64,000 nucleotides of DNA, taken from the NCBI RefSeq assembly GCF_019175285.1, contig NC_056527.1, positions 111,548,389 through 111,612,388 on the forward strand. The letters run 5' to 3'. The notes below the pieces were generated by a model that did no database searches, was not told where the DNA came from, and saw nothing but the letters and a program-made list of their open reading frames with translations. Of this stretch, positions 24,657 through 35,267 are shown in pieces. Numbering within the stretch: position 1 is the stretch's first letter; every line of letters starts with the position of its first letter. The position numbers and the translations under genes are program-made. This DNA comes from Sceloporus undulatus. Taxonomy: Eukaryota; Chordata; Lepidosauria; Squamata; Phrynosomatidae.

Positions 24657-25339
24657 GGAAGCCTACGGGTGGGAATGGAGAGATGTAGGAAAAGATTTCA
24701 CAGGATGTTCCAAAGCAATTACAGTGAAATCATAGCACCACAACTATTCAACCCCCTTTGAAGCAGACTTGTGGCATGATGTTCTGCAACACTTGCTGAA
24801 CTGAACACTATTTGTGTCTTAATATTTGCCTTAAAATGTGCGACGCAAGGCTAGAAAGTTATTTTTGTTCTTTACAACGTGTCCTGTCTACTTGATCTTA
24901 ATGAAACAAACTGCATTTCTTCTTGCATTTTTGGATTCCATTTGGTGCACACTATCCAGAGTATGCTACAAGATACTCCTGCAAAGATGCAAAGAAGCCC
25001 CCCCAGAAGGGGACTGACCCTGCCCTCCTGAGGCACGGGTTGATGGCTCCCCTGAAACGATGAGTCTCAGCCTGGTTTTCCTTCTTAGGCTGGAATATCT
25101 ATGGGGCAGAAAGGAGCAGGAGAAGGAGCGGGAGTAGGGGACGTATGGGACTCTGAATCTTCGGAGGCCAATCTTTTTTCAGAATTGACTTACTAAGGTG
25201 CTGTGTGTATGTATGAGCATATACTACAGTCTTAAATATATCTCCCCTTCCCAAGGAATATCCATCTTTCCTGGGAAAAAGGAGGCGGCTACCTCTTCCT
25301 GGCTACCGTGTGTGTCCGTGTGTGTGTCGTGTGTGTGTT
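24657..25339. other. Upstream flank of copy 1, nothing recognised
   Basis: Probably intron or promoter sequence of the minus-strand gene, given the acceptor-like site at its start codon. I see no coding similarity. Confidence 0.4.
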
Positions 25340-25900
25340 GTGGTGTGTGTGTATGTATATATATATATATATATCTATATATATATATCTACTATATCTA
25401 TATATAATTGTAGAGATACACACACCCTCCCCAGAGCATTTGGTCTCATTCCTGGCGAAAGAAAAAAAAAAGATTGGAAAGCAGCCTCTCTCCTTCATAT
25501 ATATATATATCTATATATGCGCAACGCGCGCGATGACACCCTTTACTAAGGAAGTGGGCTTGGCCCCCTTTTCCCCAGGAAGATAGATGCAGTACCGATA
25601 TATAGATTATAGATAGATAGTAACTTTTAAATTGTGCATCTATATATATATATATACATATATATATACCCAGGCAAGTAGATAGATAGATACGATATGA
25701 CTAGATAGAAGACAGACAGATTAGAGTAAGGGTGCATATAATATATATACTATACATTATCTATATATATACCCAGATATATAGATGATAGATAGATCAG
25801 ACAGACCAGATCAGAGTAAGGCCGTGCATAATATATATATATACATATATATATATATACACACACACACAACACACCACACCACACACCCTTACTAGGA
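25340..25900. repeat. Compound AT / GATA / CA microsatellite array
   Basis: Runs of (TA)n, (TATC/GATA)n and (CA)n alternate with repeated blocks such as 'cagagtaagg' plus 'tgcata' (about 25723 and 25812). 'tttcccca(g)ggaagatagatgc' also occurs at about 25569 and 25919. The block is a larger unit amplified with its microsatellites. Confidence 0.85.
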
Positions 25901-26400
25901 AAGTGACATGACCCCTCTTTCCCCAGGGAAGATAGATGCTAGATAGATAGAAAGATATTCCTGGGGAGGGGAGGCAATCTTCCTTTGAAGGGAGATGGAT
26001 ATATATATCTACTGATATCTCCCCCTCCAGGAAGCGGCTTTTTTTTTCCTGGGAGGGAAAGGGATGCAGGGAAAGCTTGCAGGGAAGCCAAGTCCCTTCT
26101 TCCTTCCTGGCTGGACGCTGCAGAGCCAGCCCACCTCTTTGGAACGAACGACGCCGCCCTGGGTTCCACCGGTGCGCAGGGGCTTGGCAGCAGCAACAAA
26201 GGCAGGGGCTGGGGAGCCCAGGAGGAGGAGGAGGAGGGCCCCGGTGGCTCCCTGGAATGGCTGGCAGCAAGGCAGGCCAGTCTGGGCCAGGCTCCTCCTC
26301 TCTGAGCCAGAGAGAGGAAGAGGAGAGCCAGGCAAAAGCAGGGAGGAGGAGCAGGCTTAGAGGGAGGGTGCAATGGCTGCAAAATTAAAGGCAACCAGGG
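25901..26400. other. GC-rich stretch with purine runs
   Basis: The stretch contains GAG/GGA runs (about 26219-26240). Long open frames on both strands are composition artefacts. It may hold the first exon or promoter of the minus-strand gene at 24.6 kb, but that is unproven. Confidence 0.35.
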
Positions 26401-26599
26401 ACAAAAAGATAGCTAGAGATACCTTCATGGCCTTGCACATCATTTTGCAACCTGTGCAAAAACAATCCAGAATGGTATGGGTTTTTAGGCCCCAGAACTT
26501 GTGGCTTGTTTGCAAAGGTGCCTCTCTTAAACTCTGCTTTCATGGAAGTGTGTTTTGAACTGATGTGGCAGATGTTGGCTTTGTTGCTTGTGCCCATGC

Positions 26600-26830
26600 C
26601 TAGGACCAGGGACCGGATGTCCTCACCGCCAAAGGAGGACGAGGCGTTGCCAGATGGAGGGCATGCAAGACCAATGGAGGACAGGGCCAAAGAAAAGCTA
26701 CGCACGTGCGCAGCTCGAAATAGAAACCCATGCTTGGTTGTTAATGCTCAAAAAATGGAGGACATTTTGGAATTCTTCTTGGACAGAAATGCCCGAAATG
26801 GAGGACATGTCCAGGAAAAGGAGGACATAG
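26600..26830. repeat. Diverged repeat with GGAGGACAT motifs
   Basis: 'aatggaggaca' and near variants recur at about 26673, 26754, 26799 and 26817. It reads like a worn dispersed element rather than a gene. The family is not identified. Confidence 0.4.
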
Positions 26831-27054
26831 GGTTGCCCTTTCCCTACCTAAATATCATCATCATCATCATCAAGGTGAAGCTGGGGCAAAACCAAGGCAG
26901 TTTTTTTTTTTTTTTTGCATCTTCTGCATCTGAAGTTGGAAAAAAGAATGTCCCCATCACTCCGGTTGCTATTTAGGGGTATGTCTGTGTCTCCTAAGTT
27001 GACTTAAGGCAACCCCATGAATTTCTCAGGGTTTTCTAAGGCAAAGAGTCCTCA

Positions 27055-27440
27055 GGATGCATCCGCACTGTAGAAATAATGCAGCTTGACACCACTTTAA
27101 CTGCCATGGCTCCATTTTCCTACAGGGTCCTGTAGCTTCCTATAGCTGCCCATCCTTGGGCCCCATTCCCCCTTACAAATAATTCGGTTTGCAATCCGGA
27201 TCGATGGTTCAGTTCTACAGGGGAGCATCGTTCACACGACATTTGCACCGATCAAATTTTCCTGTTGCAAGTTAACCCACTTCTCTCATTCACATTTACC
27301 AATGAATCGATTTTTTTTGGCAAAGGTTTACATCCGCCCCTCCTGACATGGAAAGCAGAACCTAGAGTACAGCTCGCAGAATCCCCTAGCCACTGTGCCC
27401 CTGGTTATGCTAGCTGGGACCTGTAGTCCCAACACAAGAA
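27055..27440. mobile_element. MITE remnants
   Basis: About 27055-27118 is the left arm of family A ('atgcagcttgacaccacttt'). About 27157-27200 ('gggccccattccc', then 'caaataattcggtttg') resembles the left end of the element at 35507-36703. No matching right end was found. Confidence 0.4.
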
Positions 27441-27703
27441 ATGCAATAGAGACATAGCGCTACGGGAGGTGGTGTTCATCACAGGGAGATTTGTCTGTAC
27501 CAAACAAGCCCACAGTAGAATTATTTGTGGGACTACATCTCCCAGAATTCCCCAGCCACATTACCTGGTGGATCCTGGGACCTCTAGTAGTCCCCAAATA
27601 ATATTTCCAAGCTGTGATGGAGACACAGTGCTTGTGGTGTTTGGGTTCTTTGTTGTGAGATTTGCCAGTCCAAAACAAGTCATGAAAAGCTTTTAAAAAT
27701 CAT

Positions 27704-27709
27704 TTTATT
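27704..27709 (-). terminator. Polyadenylation signal of the 27.9-kb gene
   Basis: AATAAA on the minus strand lies about 190 bp past the stop codon of the 325-residue gene. Confidence 0.55.
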
Positions 27710-27901
27710 TAGGTTTTGCCCAAATAAAGAAAGAAGCTTCTCCCAAGAATTACTTCAGCAATAATATTCCGCTTGGAAAAGGATAGGAAGCACACAAATA
27801 AACTTCTCTCAAGAGGTTTTTTCCCCCCCCCCCACTTATAATATTCCACTTGGGAAAAAATAGGAAATCATAGAGGACTGGAGGTAGAATTGGCTTAAAA
27901 T

Positions 27902-28879
27902 TTAGGATGACGGAGGCAAGGGGATCTCACAAGGTGGGTCGCGGCTGTTTGTGACCTGAATTTTCCGACAAAACAAAATGGCCTCTTTCCCGAGGCCAAG
28001 CTGGTACTGCCACATGTAGGCAACTTTGTTGGGTTGTATTGTGAATTGCATGTCCATCTCTTCCTCATGGGCTCCTTCCCACTCCTCCTCCTCTACGTTG
28101 AGGCCTAGACCCCCATAGTTGGTTGGCAATGCAAACTGGGCCTTGGCTAGTGCCGTGGCAATGGATGCTGGGTCTGGAAAATCTGATATGGAGGCTATCC
28201 ATTTGTCCCCGATGTCCTCCAGCCTCTCCTTGGCACAGCCCACCATCAGGGGGATTCCCTGAGTCTTGGTGACATGGGCATCGGAGTGGTTGTGGACAGT
28301 GTCCACCAATTCCCAAATCTTGAACGCAGACCCTTTGATGAGTCCGAGACCCCCCGGCAAGAAACCAAGGATACTGGGATGGAAAGAGAAGAGCTCTCCG
28401 CTGAAGTTGTCCTGCAGTTGCCAATACAGATAACTTCGATGGCTTTCCATTTTCTCTTTGGACCACCGATGTTGTCCTGGCTCCATGGCTGGATCTGGTT
28501 CCCCTGTGGACAGGTCTTTCACTGCTGTCATGCTGCCTGGGCTGAGGATGATGCCAAAGGAGCCGCCAGCAATGGCAAAGTAATGTTGCCCACCACAACA
28601 GCTGGGGTGCAGGCGACGGGCTTCTTTACTGGGTGCCATATGCAAGTGTTGGGCTTCCAGGACTTTGTTGTCCTTTATGATGTAGATAGAGTCATGCCAC
28701 CGGGAGCCAAAATAGTGTTCGCCACCCCTTAAAGAAGGGTGGAGGGGATGCAGATGAGCACTGGGTGAGGTTGGTAGAGGAGGAAGGAGCAGGTAACAGT
28801 TCAGGTCAGAGCGAACAATGACATCTCCAGCCCTGGTGCTGAAAATGTGGACATTGGGTACTTCCTTCGGTGGAGCCAT
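27902..28879 (-). CDS. Uncharacterised protein with LHPSC-GG-HY repeats, copy 2 (325 aa)
   Basis: This is the paralogue of the gene at 23643-24656, same strand and about 3.2 kb away. I chose the ATG at 28879 (MAPPKEV) and not the longer frame from 28972, because 'tttgcctcag|aaagg' (exon start 28896) is a strong splice acceptor just upstream and the paralogue starts at the same point of the alignment. Shared features in order: VRSDL near residue 22-26, LHPSLRGGEHY (46-56), LHPSCCGGQHY (90-100), FSFHPSILGFLPGGL (165-179), AQFALPTNYGG (248-257), EEEEWEG, YQLGLGKEAILFCR (292-305) and EIPLP at the end. There is no signal peptide or membrane span. The coding frame is unbroken, and the two copies differ widely while keeping the motif glycines, Trp and Cys, which suggests an old duplication under constraint. 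Function is unknown. Confidence 0.87.
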   Translation of the reverse strand: MAPPKEVPNVHIFSTRAGDVIVRSDLNCYLLLPPLPTSPSAHLHPLHPSLRGGEHYFGSRWHDSIYIIKDNKVLEAQHLHMAPSKEARRLHPSCCGGQHYFAIAGGSFGIILSPGSMTAVKDLSTGEPDPAMEPGQHRWSKEKMESHRSYLYWQLQDNFSGELFSFHPSILGFLPGGLGLIKGSAFKIWELVDTVHNHSDAHVTKTQGIPLMVGCAKERLEDIGDKWIASISDFPDPASIATALAKAQFALPTNYGGLGLNVEEEEWEGAHEEEMDMQFTIQPNKVAYMWQYQLGLGKEAILFCRKIQVTNSRDPPCEIPLPPSS

Positions 28880-28964
28880 TGCTGCTGGAGACCTTTCTGA
28901 GGCAAAGAAAGGAAAGTTGAACAGGAGAATGAGAAAAGACATGAGCTCCTCTTTTAAAAAATCT

Positions 28965-29165
28965 GGCTGCACCTACACTGCATAATGAATGCAATCTGAC
29001 ACCACTTTGACTGCCACGGTTCAATGCTATTGGATTCTGGGGTTTGTAGTTTTGTGAGATATTTTGCCTTCTCAGAAAGTTCTCGTGCCAGAAGAAACTA
29101 CAAATCTCAGGATTCCATAGGATGCAGTCATGACAGTTAAAGCGGTGTAAAATTACATTAATTCT
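28965..29165. mobile_element. Palindromic MITE, family A
   Basis: The left arm 'cacactgcataatgaatgca'-like text with 'atctgacaccactttgac' pairs with 'gcggtgtaaaattacatt'. It lies just upstream of the 5' splice-acceptor region of the 325-residue gene. Confidence 0.65.
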
Positions 29166-29799
29166 GCACTATGGCAGCAACCTCTGTCCTTCCCCCATGC
29201 ACATATTCTGTCAGGTACCTGTCACACATAACTCTTGCAAGAGAGGTGCCAGAGACTCTTCTTGATTTAATGTTTGGTTTATAAGGATTCGAAAAGGGCG
29301 ACAGGTTTGTCTGTGCATTTTCAAATGTCTTGTGCAAGCTTATTTGTAAGGGAAAGAAGACACTGATATAGTAGTGTGTGTCATTTCCCCTCAAAAGACA
29401 CAAGCCAATCCACCACATTTTGGAATCCCAGTAAAGCAAAGTTTACATCCTGAAATTGTGTGTGTATGGGGGGTATATCTATTTTTTGTGGGACAATATT
29501 GCATTGTCAGCAAGTTTTGGTGCCCTGCTGTGGCATTTGGTGACTTCCATGTCAAGGTGCTGAGCCTCTTTTGGAAATAGTGTTCAGCACCTTGGATACA
29601 TCTGAAGGTTGGAATAAAAGCCAGAGGGGATTTGTGGCTCTAGCAGAGCTTCTATTGGCTCTGAAATCCCCATTTGCTCACAGTGTGTATGCACCCTTTT
29701 GATATTTCTACCCCTTTCATTCTGCACAATAAACAGTTCTGTGGAATCAGAAATGCTCATAGATTCAGTTTTACGTATCTTCATTCCTTTGAGGATTTG

Positions 29800-29975
29800 A
29801 GTGCCATGGCTCTATGCTATGAAGTCCTGGAATTTGTATTTTGTTGTGGCAGCAGAGCTCTCTGACAGAGAAAGTTAAATAGCTCACAAAACTACAAATA
29901 TCACACTGCCATAGCATTAAGCCATGGCAGTTAAAGTAGTGTCAAACTGCATTATTTCAGCAGTGCAGATCAGAC
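29800..29975. mobile_element. Palindromic MITE, family A (left arm shortened)
   Basis: 'ctatgctatgaagtcctgg' and 'agcattaagccatggcag' are the inner pair; 'tgtcaaactgcattatttcag' is the right terminus. Confidence 0.65.
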
Positions 29976-30289
29976 CCAATACAGTGACCTCTTGTGAGTA
30001 TATTTCCATACCTTCCTCATAGGCCTAACAATCTCAGATTTGCTGTGAAATAAACATAATGTGTACTCTTAATACTAAGTCTGAATATATCAAGGGCAGT
30101 GAGACTCTCATTTTGCCATTTAAGGGCTTCATACCTTCTTTCACCACTTCCACCAGCCATTTTTCTTTTTGATATGCCCTTAAAACAGCTGCATGTAATT
30201 TGGCAGACATCACACAAGTGCAACTTTTTGCCCACTTTGAAGAAAAAGTGATCAACCAAGGATAAAACTTAACTCTTGAAATGCTGCCA

Positions 30290-30412
30290 TATAAGATGGC
30301 AAAATCAAAGGTTGCTCTTTGGAATTTATACTTCTTTTTTTGTTAATGTTTTCAGAACAGGGGATGCTTGAATCCATGGATAAAAAATCCGTGGATATGG
30401 AGGGCCAACTGT
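30290..30412. mobile_element. Tigger-like element, right half
   Basis: Begins 'ataagatggcaaaatcaaagg' and ends 'atatggagggccaactgta'. It is the same family as 3779-4013. Confidence 0.6.
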
Positions 30413-31119
30413 ATTATTCTTAATCTGAATTGCCTTTGCCAATTTTCAGTTTCAGACATACAGACCCCACATTTCCCAAGCCATTCCAGATTCTACCCCT
30501 CCCTTCCATTCCTGATGATCACATAACTTACATTGATTGAAACTGCACCTCTGGTGTGGATATTCTTTGTTTATGCTGGGTGAAACAACTTTATTCCCTG
30601 CAGCATGGCTTCTCCTTCTTTTCACCAACCCTTCCTTTGGCTCCTTCCTTTGCAATTCCAACCATAAATTCTTCTATGTGCCCTTTGCTTGTCTTCCACA
30701 GTGCCACTTTCCTCTTTCTGCCACTCAAGCATGGGACAAACACAAGCAATGAAGCTGAAAGATCCCCACTTCTCTCCCTCACCTCCTAATTCTCTCAGAA
30801 TAAGTTGACCCCCTTATCTACTCAGTTCATAAGGCAGAGGACTGCTATCAGTGTTTTGCACAGGGTTTATCCGTGCTCAGCAGAATTTAGGAGAGACAAG
30901 ACGTTGTGAAACTGGTGAAGTGGAGTTTCTGATGGTGAAGTCAAGAAGGGCTTACTGTTGGGTTGACTCAAGGAAGGCACAGCCCTGAGTTTGCAAGACC
31001 TGAGGATCTTACAAGACCTAGCAAGACAGAGGAGCTTGCAGGACTCTCATTTGTAGAGGTGCCATAAGTTGAAGCCAATGAAGCCAATTAACAACAGCAA
31101 GAGGTGTCCTCCCTTGTCT
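30413..31119. other. Intergenic stretch, nothing recognised
   Basis: No gene or repeat end identified. The open frames are short and show no family features. Confidence 0.5.
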
Positions 31120-31365
31120 CAGGTTGTTGTCATCATTGTGTGCCTTCAAGTTGTTTCTGGCTTATGGCAACCTTAATGTGAACCTATCATGGGGTATTCT
31201 TGGCAAGATTTGTTCAGAGGAGGTTTGCCATTGCCTTTCCCTGAAGCTGAGAGAGTGAGACTTGCCCAAAGACACCCAGTGGGTTTTATGGCTGAGTCAG
31301 GAATTGAACCCTGATCTCCAAAAAAAAAAAAAGCCCTGCAAGTGTGACAACACAGAGGCTGCATC
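31120..31365 (-). mobile_element. Sauria-type SINE (reverse)
   Basis: The tail 'ttgttgtcatcattgtgtgcc', middle 'gacttgcccaaagacaccc' and 'aggaattgaaccctgatctcc' are followed by an A run at 31321-31332. Confidence 0.75.
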
Positions 31366-31545
31366 CACACTGCAGAAATAATGCAGTTTGATAGCACTTT
31401 AACTGCCACGGGTCAATGCTATGGAATTCTGGGAATTGTGTTTTGGCCTTCTTTGTCGAAGCGCTCTGGTGCCACAACAAACCACAAATCCCAGAATTCC
31501 ATATCATCGAGCCATGGCGGTTAAAGTGGTGTCAAACTGGATTGT
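31366..31545. mobile_element. Palindromic MITE, family A (both arms)
   Basis: The left arm 'ctgcagaaataatgcagttt' with 'taactgccacggg' pairs with 'ggcggttaaagtggtgtcaa'. It abuts the SINE at 31120-31365. Confidence 0.75.
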
Positions 31546-31984
31546 TGTTTTTTTGTTTTGTTTTTGTTTTTGCTATGCAGGTGAAGCCTTGGATTAATAT
31601 CTTGTTATGCTTTCTATCACTCAGTTCTTTGAGAGGTGAGAATTCCTAGGGTGCAAGTGATTTATTTAGGTTTGGTTTCCTGGGAATGAAATCACCAGAA
31701 AATATAATATTTATGATATGGTTTAGTTACAGTTGACATTTTATATGCATATGTAGAGATGCTGACTGTAAGTGTAAAGTCACAGCATTATGAGACTCTC
31801 TGTCAGATTTCTAGGGGAACCACCAACAGCTTGGGGGTTTCCCTGCAAATGTGTTGGACTCAACTCCTACCATTCTCAGTCAGCTTGGCCTGCTAAAAAA
31901 AATTGACTAAGGAAGGCTGTTCTTGTTTAAGTTATAGAACTGGAAGGGATCCTTGAAAGATCATATTTACCAGATCTTTGACAA

Positions 31985-32530
31985 ATTCAAAAACATAGCC
32001 ATGTTAGTCTGGAAAATCAGTATGCAAAGGGATCTTGTAGCACTTTTGAGAGTGAAAGAGAAAAGTTGATAGCATGAGCTTTCATAAGAGTTTATCACAC
32101 TGGGGCTAATTTTGGCATTAAAGAGAAATTAAAGCACATTTAAAACATCCCACAAATAAAGCAAAAATGGCGAGCAATTGTGCAAATGATTATCACAGGC
32201 AATTGGACAAAATAAAGTGATATCGGAAATGCATTGTAACTGAAATCCCAAAGTAAATGATGCACGTTAATGCTTCTTTGCTACCACTTTAATAGTGGGT
32301 TTTGTGTGTCGTGTGAAATCATTTTGCGTAATTATGCCATTTTCCCGGGATATTCACAGGATAAGCTCTCAGTCTCCCTTGTGTGATAAAGTCCGTAGAC
32401 TTGAGCTTACTTTCTCAGATGCATGTTTGGACAAACATGCATCTGAGGAAGAAGACTCAAGTCTACGAAAGCTCATGCTCTCAACTTTTCTCTTTCAGTT
32501 AGGTTCAAAGGTGCTACAAGATCCCTTTGC
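31985..32530. repeat. Dispersed palindromic repeat interrupted by a MITE
   Basis: The left part (about 32026-32088: 'gggatcttgtagcactttt', 'gcatgagctttcataag') is the inverse of the right part (about 32458-32530: 'gaaagctcatgctctcaac', 'aggtgctacaagatccc'). The same text recurs at 40487-40580. The insertion at 32091-32390 splits it. Confidence 0.65.
32091..32390. mobile_element. 300-bp MITE with TTTATCACAC ends
   Basis: Left end TTTATCACACTGGGG; right end inverted TTTATCACACAAGGG. A related right end is at 34790. No coding capacity, and I could not settle the target duplication. It is inserted into the dispersed repeat described at 31985-32530. Confidence 0.7.
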
Positions 32531-32716
32531 ATAGAGTTTGGACAAGTTACTTTGGGGAACTACAGTACTCAGGATTCTCTAGCCAACATGGCCAGCAGGA
32601 ATTCTGGGTGTCCATGGTAAGCATTTCCTTTTAAAAAATTAGTGTGTCCATGCTCTCATCTCAACCAGTTTCAAATTATTTCACAGTCTAAATAGAATAA
32701 CAACTGCATTTTGGCA

Positions 32717-33532
32717 TCAATCATTTTCCTCAAGAGGGGGCAGAATTTGATCATCCTTTGGCTTGAAGGTCTTCTCTAATTTGATCCCAAATTTCTCAAT
32801 GAGTACTGCTGGAATCTCAGAGCAATCCAGGACAGTCTCAGTACGTTCCTCTCCTCTGGTGGAAATGAGACGCCAACCCAGGTAGGTCAGGCGCCCGCCA
32901 TCTTCTTTGTGCAGGGAGCAGAAGGATTTGCATGTGAAAATGGAACTGGGAGATGTCTGGTGATAGAGGCACATGTCCGTGAAATCATCCAGCTTCTTCT
33001 CTTCTAGGGTGAACTGATATAGGGGTCTCCCCTCTCTTCCAGACAGTGCTCGGTGCTCCAAAACCCAAGTGTCCCCTGTCAGGCCCAGCTGAAAAATACC
33101 ACTATCTTGGATTTGCTCCACTTCTGGTCGCAGCTCTAATGGTTCCATGAACCCTTCACCAAATCCAACATCACAGAGGAGTTGGCGTTCATCCAGATGG
33201 ACCCAAATCACCAGGTGGTCCAAGGGAGGACCATAACGCCCAGTGAAGCGGTTTCGGACACGCCCAGCCACCCCCTTGGCAACAAATCCTAATTCTTTCA
33301 GTAGCCACAAGAATAGGCCATTCAGCTCAAAGCAGAAGCCACCTCGGTGGCATCGGACAACCTTGTCATAGATGACGGGCAACTCTAGGGTGATGGGTTC
33401 CCCACAATGGATGCTGAGGCTTTCAAAGGGCACAGAGAGGAGGTGACAGCGGTGGAGGCGACACAAGGTTTCCCAGGAAGGCTGAGCAGCACCTTGATAC
33501 CTGATGCGATGCAAGTAACATCCAACATCCAT
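32717..33532 (-). CDS. NAT: Arylamine N-acetyltransferase (271 aa)
   Basis: The protein transfers acetyl from acetyl-CoA to arylamines and hydrazines in the cytosol. The Cys-His-Asp triad of the family is readable: C67 in RGGFCFELNG, H106 in PLDHLVIW and D121 in CDVGFGEG, one position short of C68/H107/D122 in human NATs. Opening text (GCYLHRI) and length are normal for vertebrate NATs (about 290). I chose the ATG at 33532 because 'tctccatcttccaag|tcc' just before it looks like a 3' splice site; vertebrate NATs typically have their whole coding region in one exon behind a non-coding one. The frame is unbroken. It stands alone here, between the uncharacterised pair and the vomeronasal receptors. 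I cannot say which mammalian NAT it matches best. Confidence 0.93.
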   Translation of the reverse strand: MDVGCYLHRIRYQGAAQPSWETLCRLHRCHLLSVPFESLSIHCGEPITLELPVIYDKVVRCHRGGFCFELNGLFLWLLKELGFVAKGVAGRVRNRFTGRYGPPLDHLVIWVHLDERQLLCDVGFGEGFMEPLELRPEVEQIQDSGIFQLGLTGDTWVLEHRALSGREGRPLYQFTLEEKKLDDFTDMCLYHQTSPSSIFTCKSFCSLHKEDGGRLTYLGWRLISTRGEERTETVLDCSEIPAVLIEKFGIKLEKTFKPKDDQILPPLEEND

Positions 33533-33702
33533 GTTGAAATGGACTTGGAAGATGGAGAAGGACAGCAAATAGTGGATTCCTTTCAGACCTTGCTTTCACC
33601 TCCTTTGGTTGCCCTGAAATGGGGGAATTTCAGTTCTTTATGTGCTAAAAATGGTGCTGAATCCAGGAATTGCTGGGTTCTGATTCTGATCTGTTGCCCT
33701 GG

Positions 33703-33703
33703 T

Positions 33704-33751
<48 letters not shown>

Positions 33752-33752
33752 T
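33703..33752. repeat. (TTTC)n microsatellite
   Basis: About twelve tandem TTTC units lie about 170 bp upstream of the NAT start codon, in the presumed intron. Confidence 0.95.
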
Positions 33753-34134
33753 GCCTAGAAAATACCTGCACTGGAATTTCTGAAGATTCTTTGCTCTGTG
33801 GTTACAGCTGGTAGTTTCCTCTCTCCAGAAAGGAAATGAGAAAGATCATGTGATTACAGGCTTTAAAAGAAACATAAACTCCACCTCCCTCTAGTTTCTT
33901 TCATAACTTTATGGCTTGACCGACAGGAGTAACCCTTTGTAGACTCTGGTCCCATGAAACCAAAAGGAAATAGAATCAGTAGCATAAGAGAACAATGAAA
34001 TGTCTCTCTAATGGACAGACAGATATGTGCGGCCAGGAGCCAGATAAGTACACTATGAATTAAAGCCACTTCCTTTATTGGAGATGTGAGAACTATAAAC
34101 AAAGAGCAATAAAAGACAGGTAGTAAAATTTCAT

Positions 34135-34345
34135 AGTTTGTTGTAGGTTTTTTGGGCTATGTGGCCATGTTCAAGAAGAGTTTATACCTGACGTTTCGCC
34201 AGTATCTGTGGCTGGCATCTTAATCAGAAAATGCCAGTCACAGATGCTGGCGAAACATCAGGAATAAACTCTTCTAGAACATGGCTACATAGCCTGAAAT
34301 AACCACAGCAAACTATGGATGCTGACCATGAAAGCCTTCGATTTC
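34135..34345. mobile_element. Foldback MITE, family C
   Basis: The left arm (34145-34220: 'ttttgggctatgtggccatg', 'tgacgtttcgccag', 'ctgtggctggcatctt') is mirrored by the right arm ('atgctggcgaaacatcagga', 'agaacatggctacatagcc'). The long arms would make a near-perfect hairpin. Other copies: 39870-40105 and 42670-42872. Confidence 0.8.
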
Positions 34346-34453
34346 ACAATAACATTTCAATTCCCATTAGCAATAGAAATTAACTTCCAGATGTCCCTGT
34401 TGTGTGCGAAGCTGACTGCTCCTTTCTTAGCCAGAGAACACTGAATTTCTCAA

Positions 34454-34790
34454 GGGACGTTATGAGACAAGGGAAATTGGAAGTATAATCCAATGGCAAT
34501 CAGTACACAATCATGGGGTTTAACGTTATTGCGTGATAGACTACCACACGCAATTTCAGGCAATGGGTAGTCAGTCCGAGCGCAATCATGAGGTTTAACG
34601 TTATTGCTTGAGAGATGATCCCACGCAAATTTGGGCAATGGCATGCTATTTTCAGGCAATGTGAAGCCAGTTCAAACGCAATTTGCATTCATGTAAATTA
34701 GCTGAACTAGCGAATTCATGTAAATGCGTTCTGGCCCCACTTTCTTTTCATTCGAAATTAAGAGAAATTCCTCACGTGTGATAAACTCCA
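34454..34790. mobile_element. MITE with internal tandem unit
   Basis: The right end inverted, GGAGTTTATCACACGTGAGG, resembles the ends at 32091/32390. The left end is worn. Inside, a unit of about 70 bp ('ggtttaacgttattgc', 'caatttcaggcaatgg') repeats two to three times. Confidence 0.55.
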
Positions 34791-35104
34791 AGGAGTCTCT
34801 ATACTGTTACATCTGGAAAACCTTTTAGGTGCTGTAGAGGGAAAACTATGCAAAATATATACAGTATAGGTTAAAAAAAAAACATTTAGGGGCTGAATAG
34901 GTAAAACTCACATGGCCAGGAAGGGGTCTCTGCCTGCACTGAATTTCTCAATGCAATCTTAACTGACAACATCTCAGATAGAATGTAGTTCTGTGATTCT
35001 AACTTCATCACCATTTTTCTTCATTTTTCTTCATTTTTAACAAGTTTTGCCTGGCGAAGAAGCCTAGTGAAGCTTTCAAAGCTTGGATAATGTATTTTAT
35101 GCTT

Positions 35105-35262
35105 ATGGAAGCCCCTGGTTGATGTTGGGCAAGTTACATTCTCTCAGCCTCAGAGGAAGGCATAGGCAGATCCCATCTGAACAAATCTTGCCAAGAAAAC
35201 CCCATGATAGGGTCACTTTAGGGTTGCCATAAGTTGGAAACAACTTAAAGGCAGACAACAAC
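35105..35262 (+). mobile_element. Sauria-type SINE (forward, 5'-truncated)
   Basis: Runs 'gcaagttacattctctcagcc', 'acaaatcttgccaagaaaacc' and a final 'ggcagacaacaact'. The tRNA-like head is missing. Confidence 0.7.
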
Positions 35263-35267
35263 TAGGT

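Noticed and set aside
25797-26394. Overlapping open frames of 100-157 residues on both strands
   Set aside because: Low-complexity Ala/Pro/Ser or Leu-rich text from GGA/CCT runs. There is no splice or start context and no similarity.
28065-28598. A 177-residue frame antiparallel or out of frame with the 325-residue gene
   Set aside because: Shadow of the real gene; the in-frame paralogue comparison supports only the 27902-28879 frame.
28880-28972. A longer start for the 325-residue protein (MQPDFL...)
   Set aside because: A strong splice acceptor lies between it and MAPPKEV, and the paralogue has no such extension.
33533-33568. A longer NAT start (MLSFSIFQ...)
   Set aside because: It crosses a probable splice acceptor, and MDVG-CYLHRI matches the usual start of NATs.
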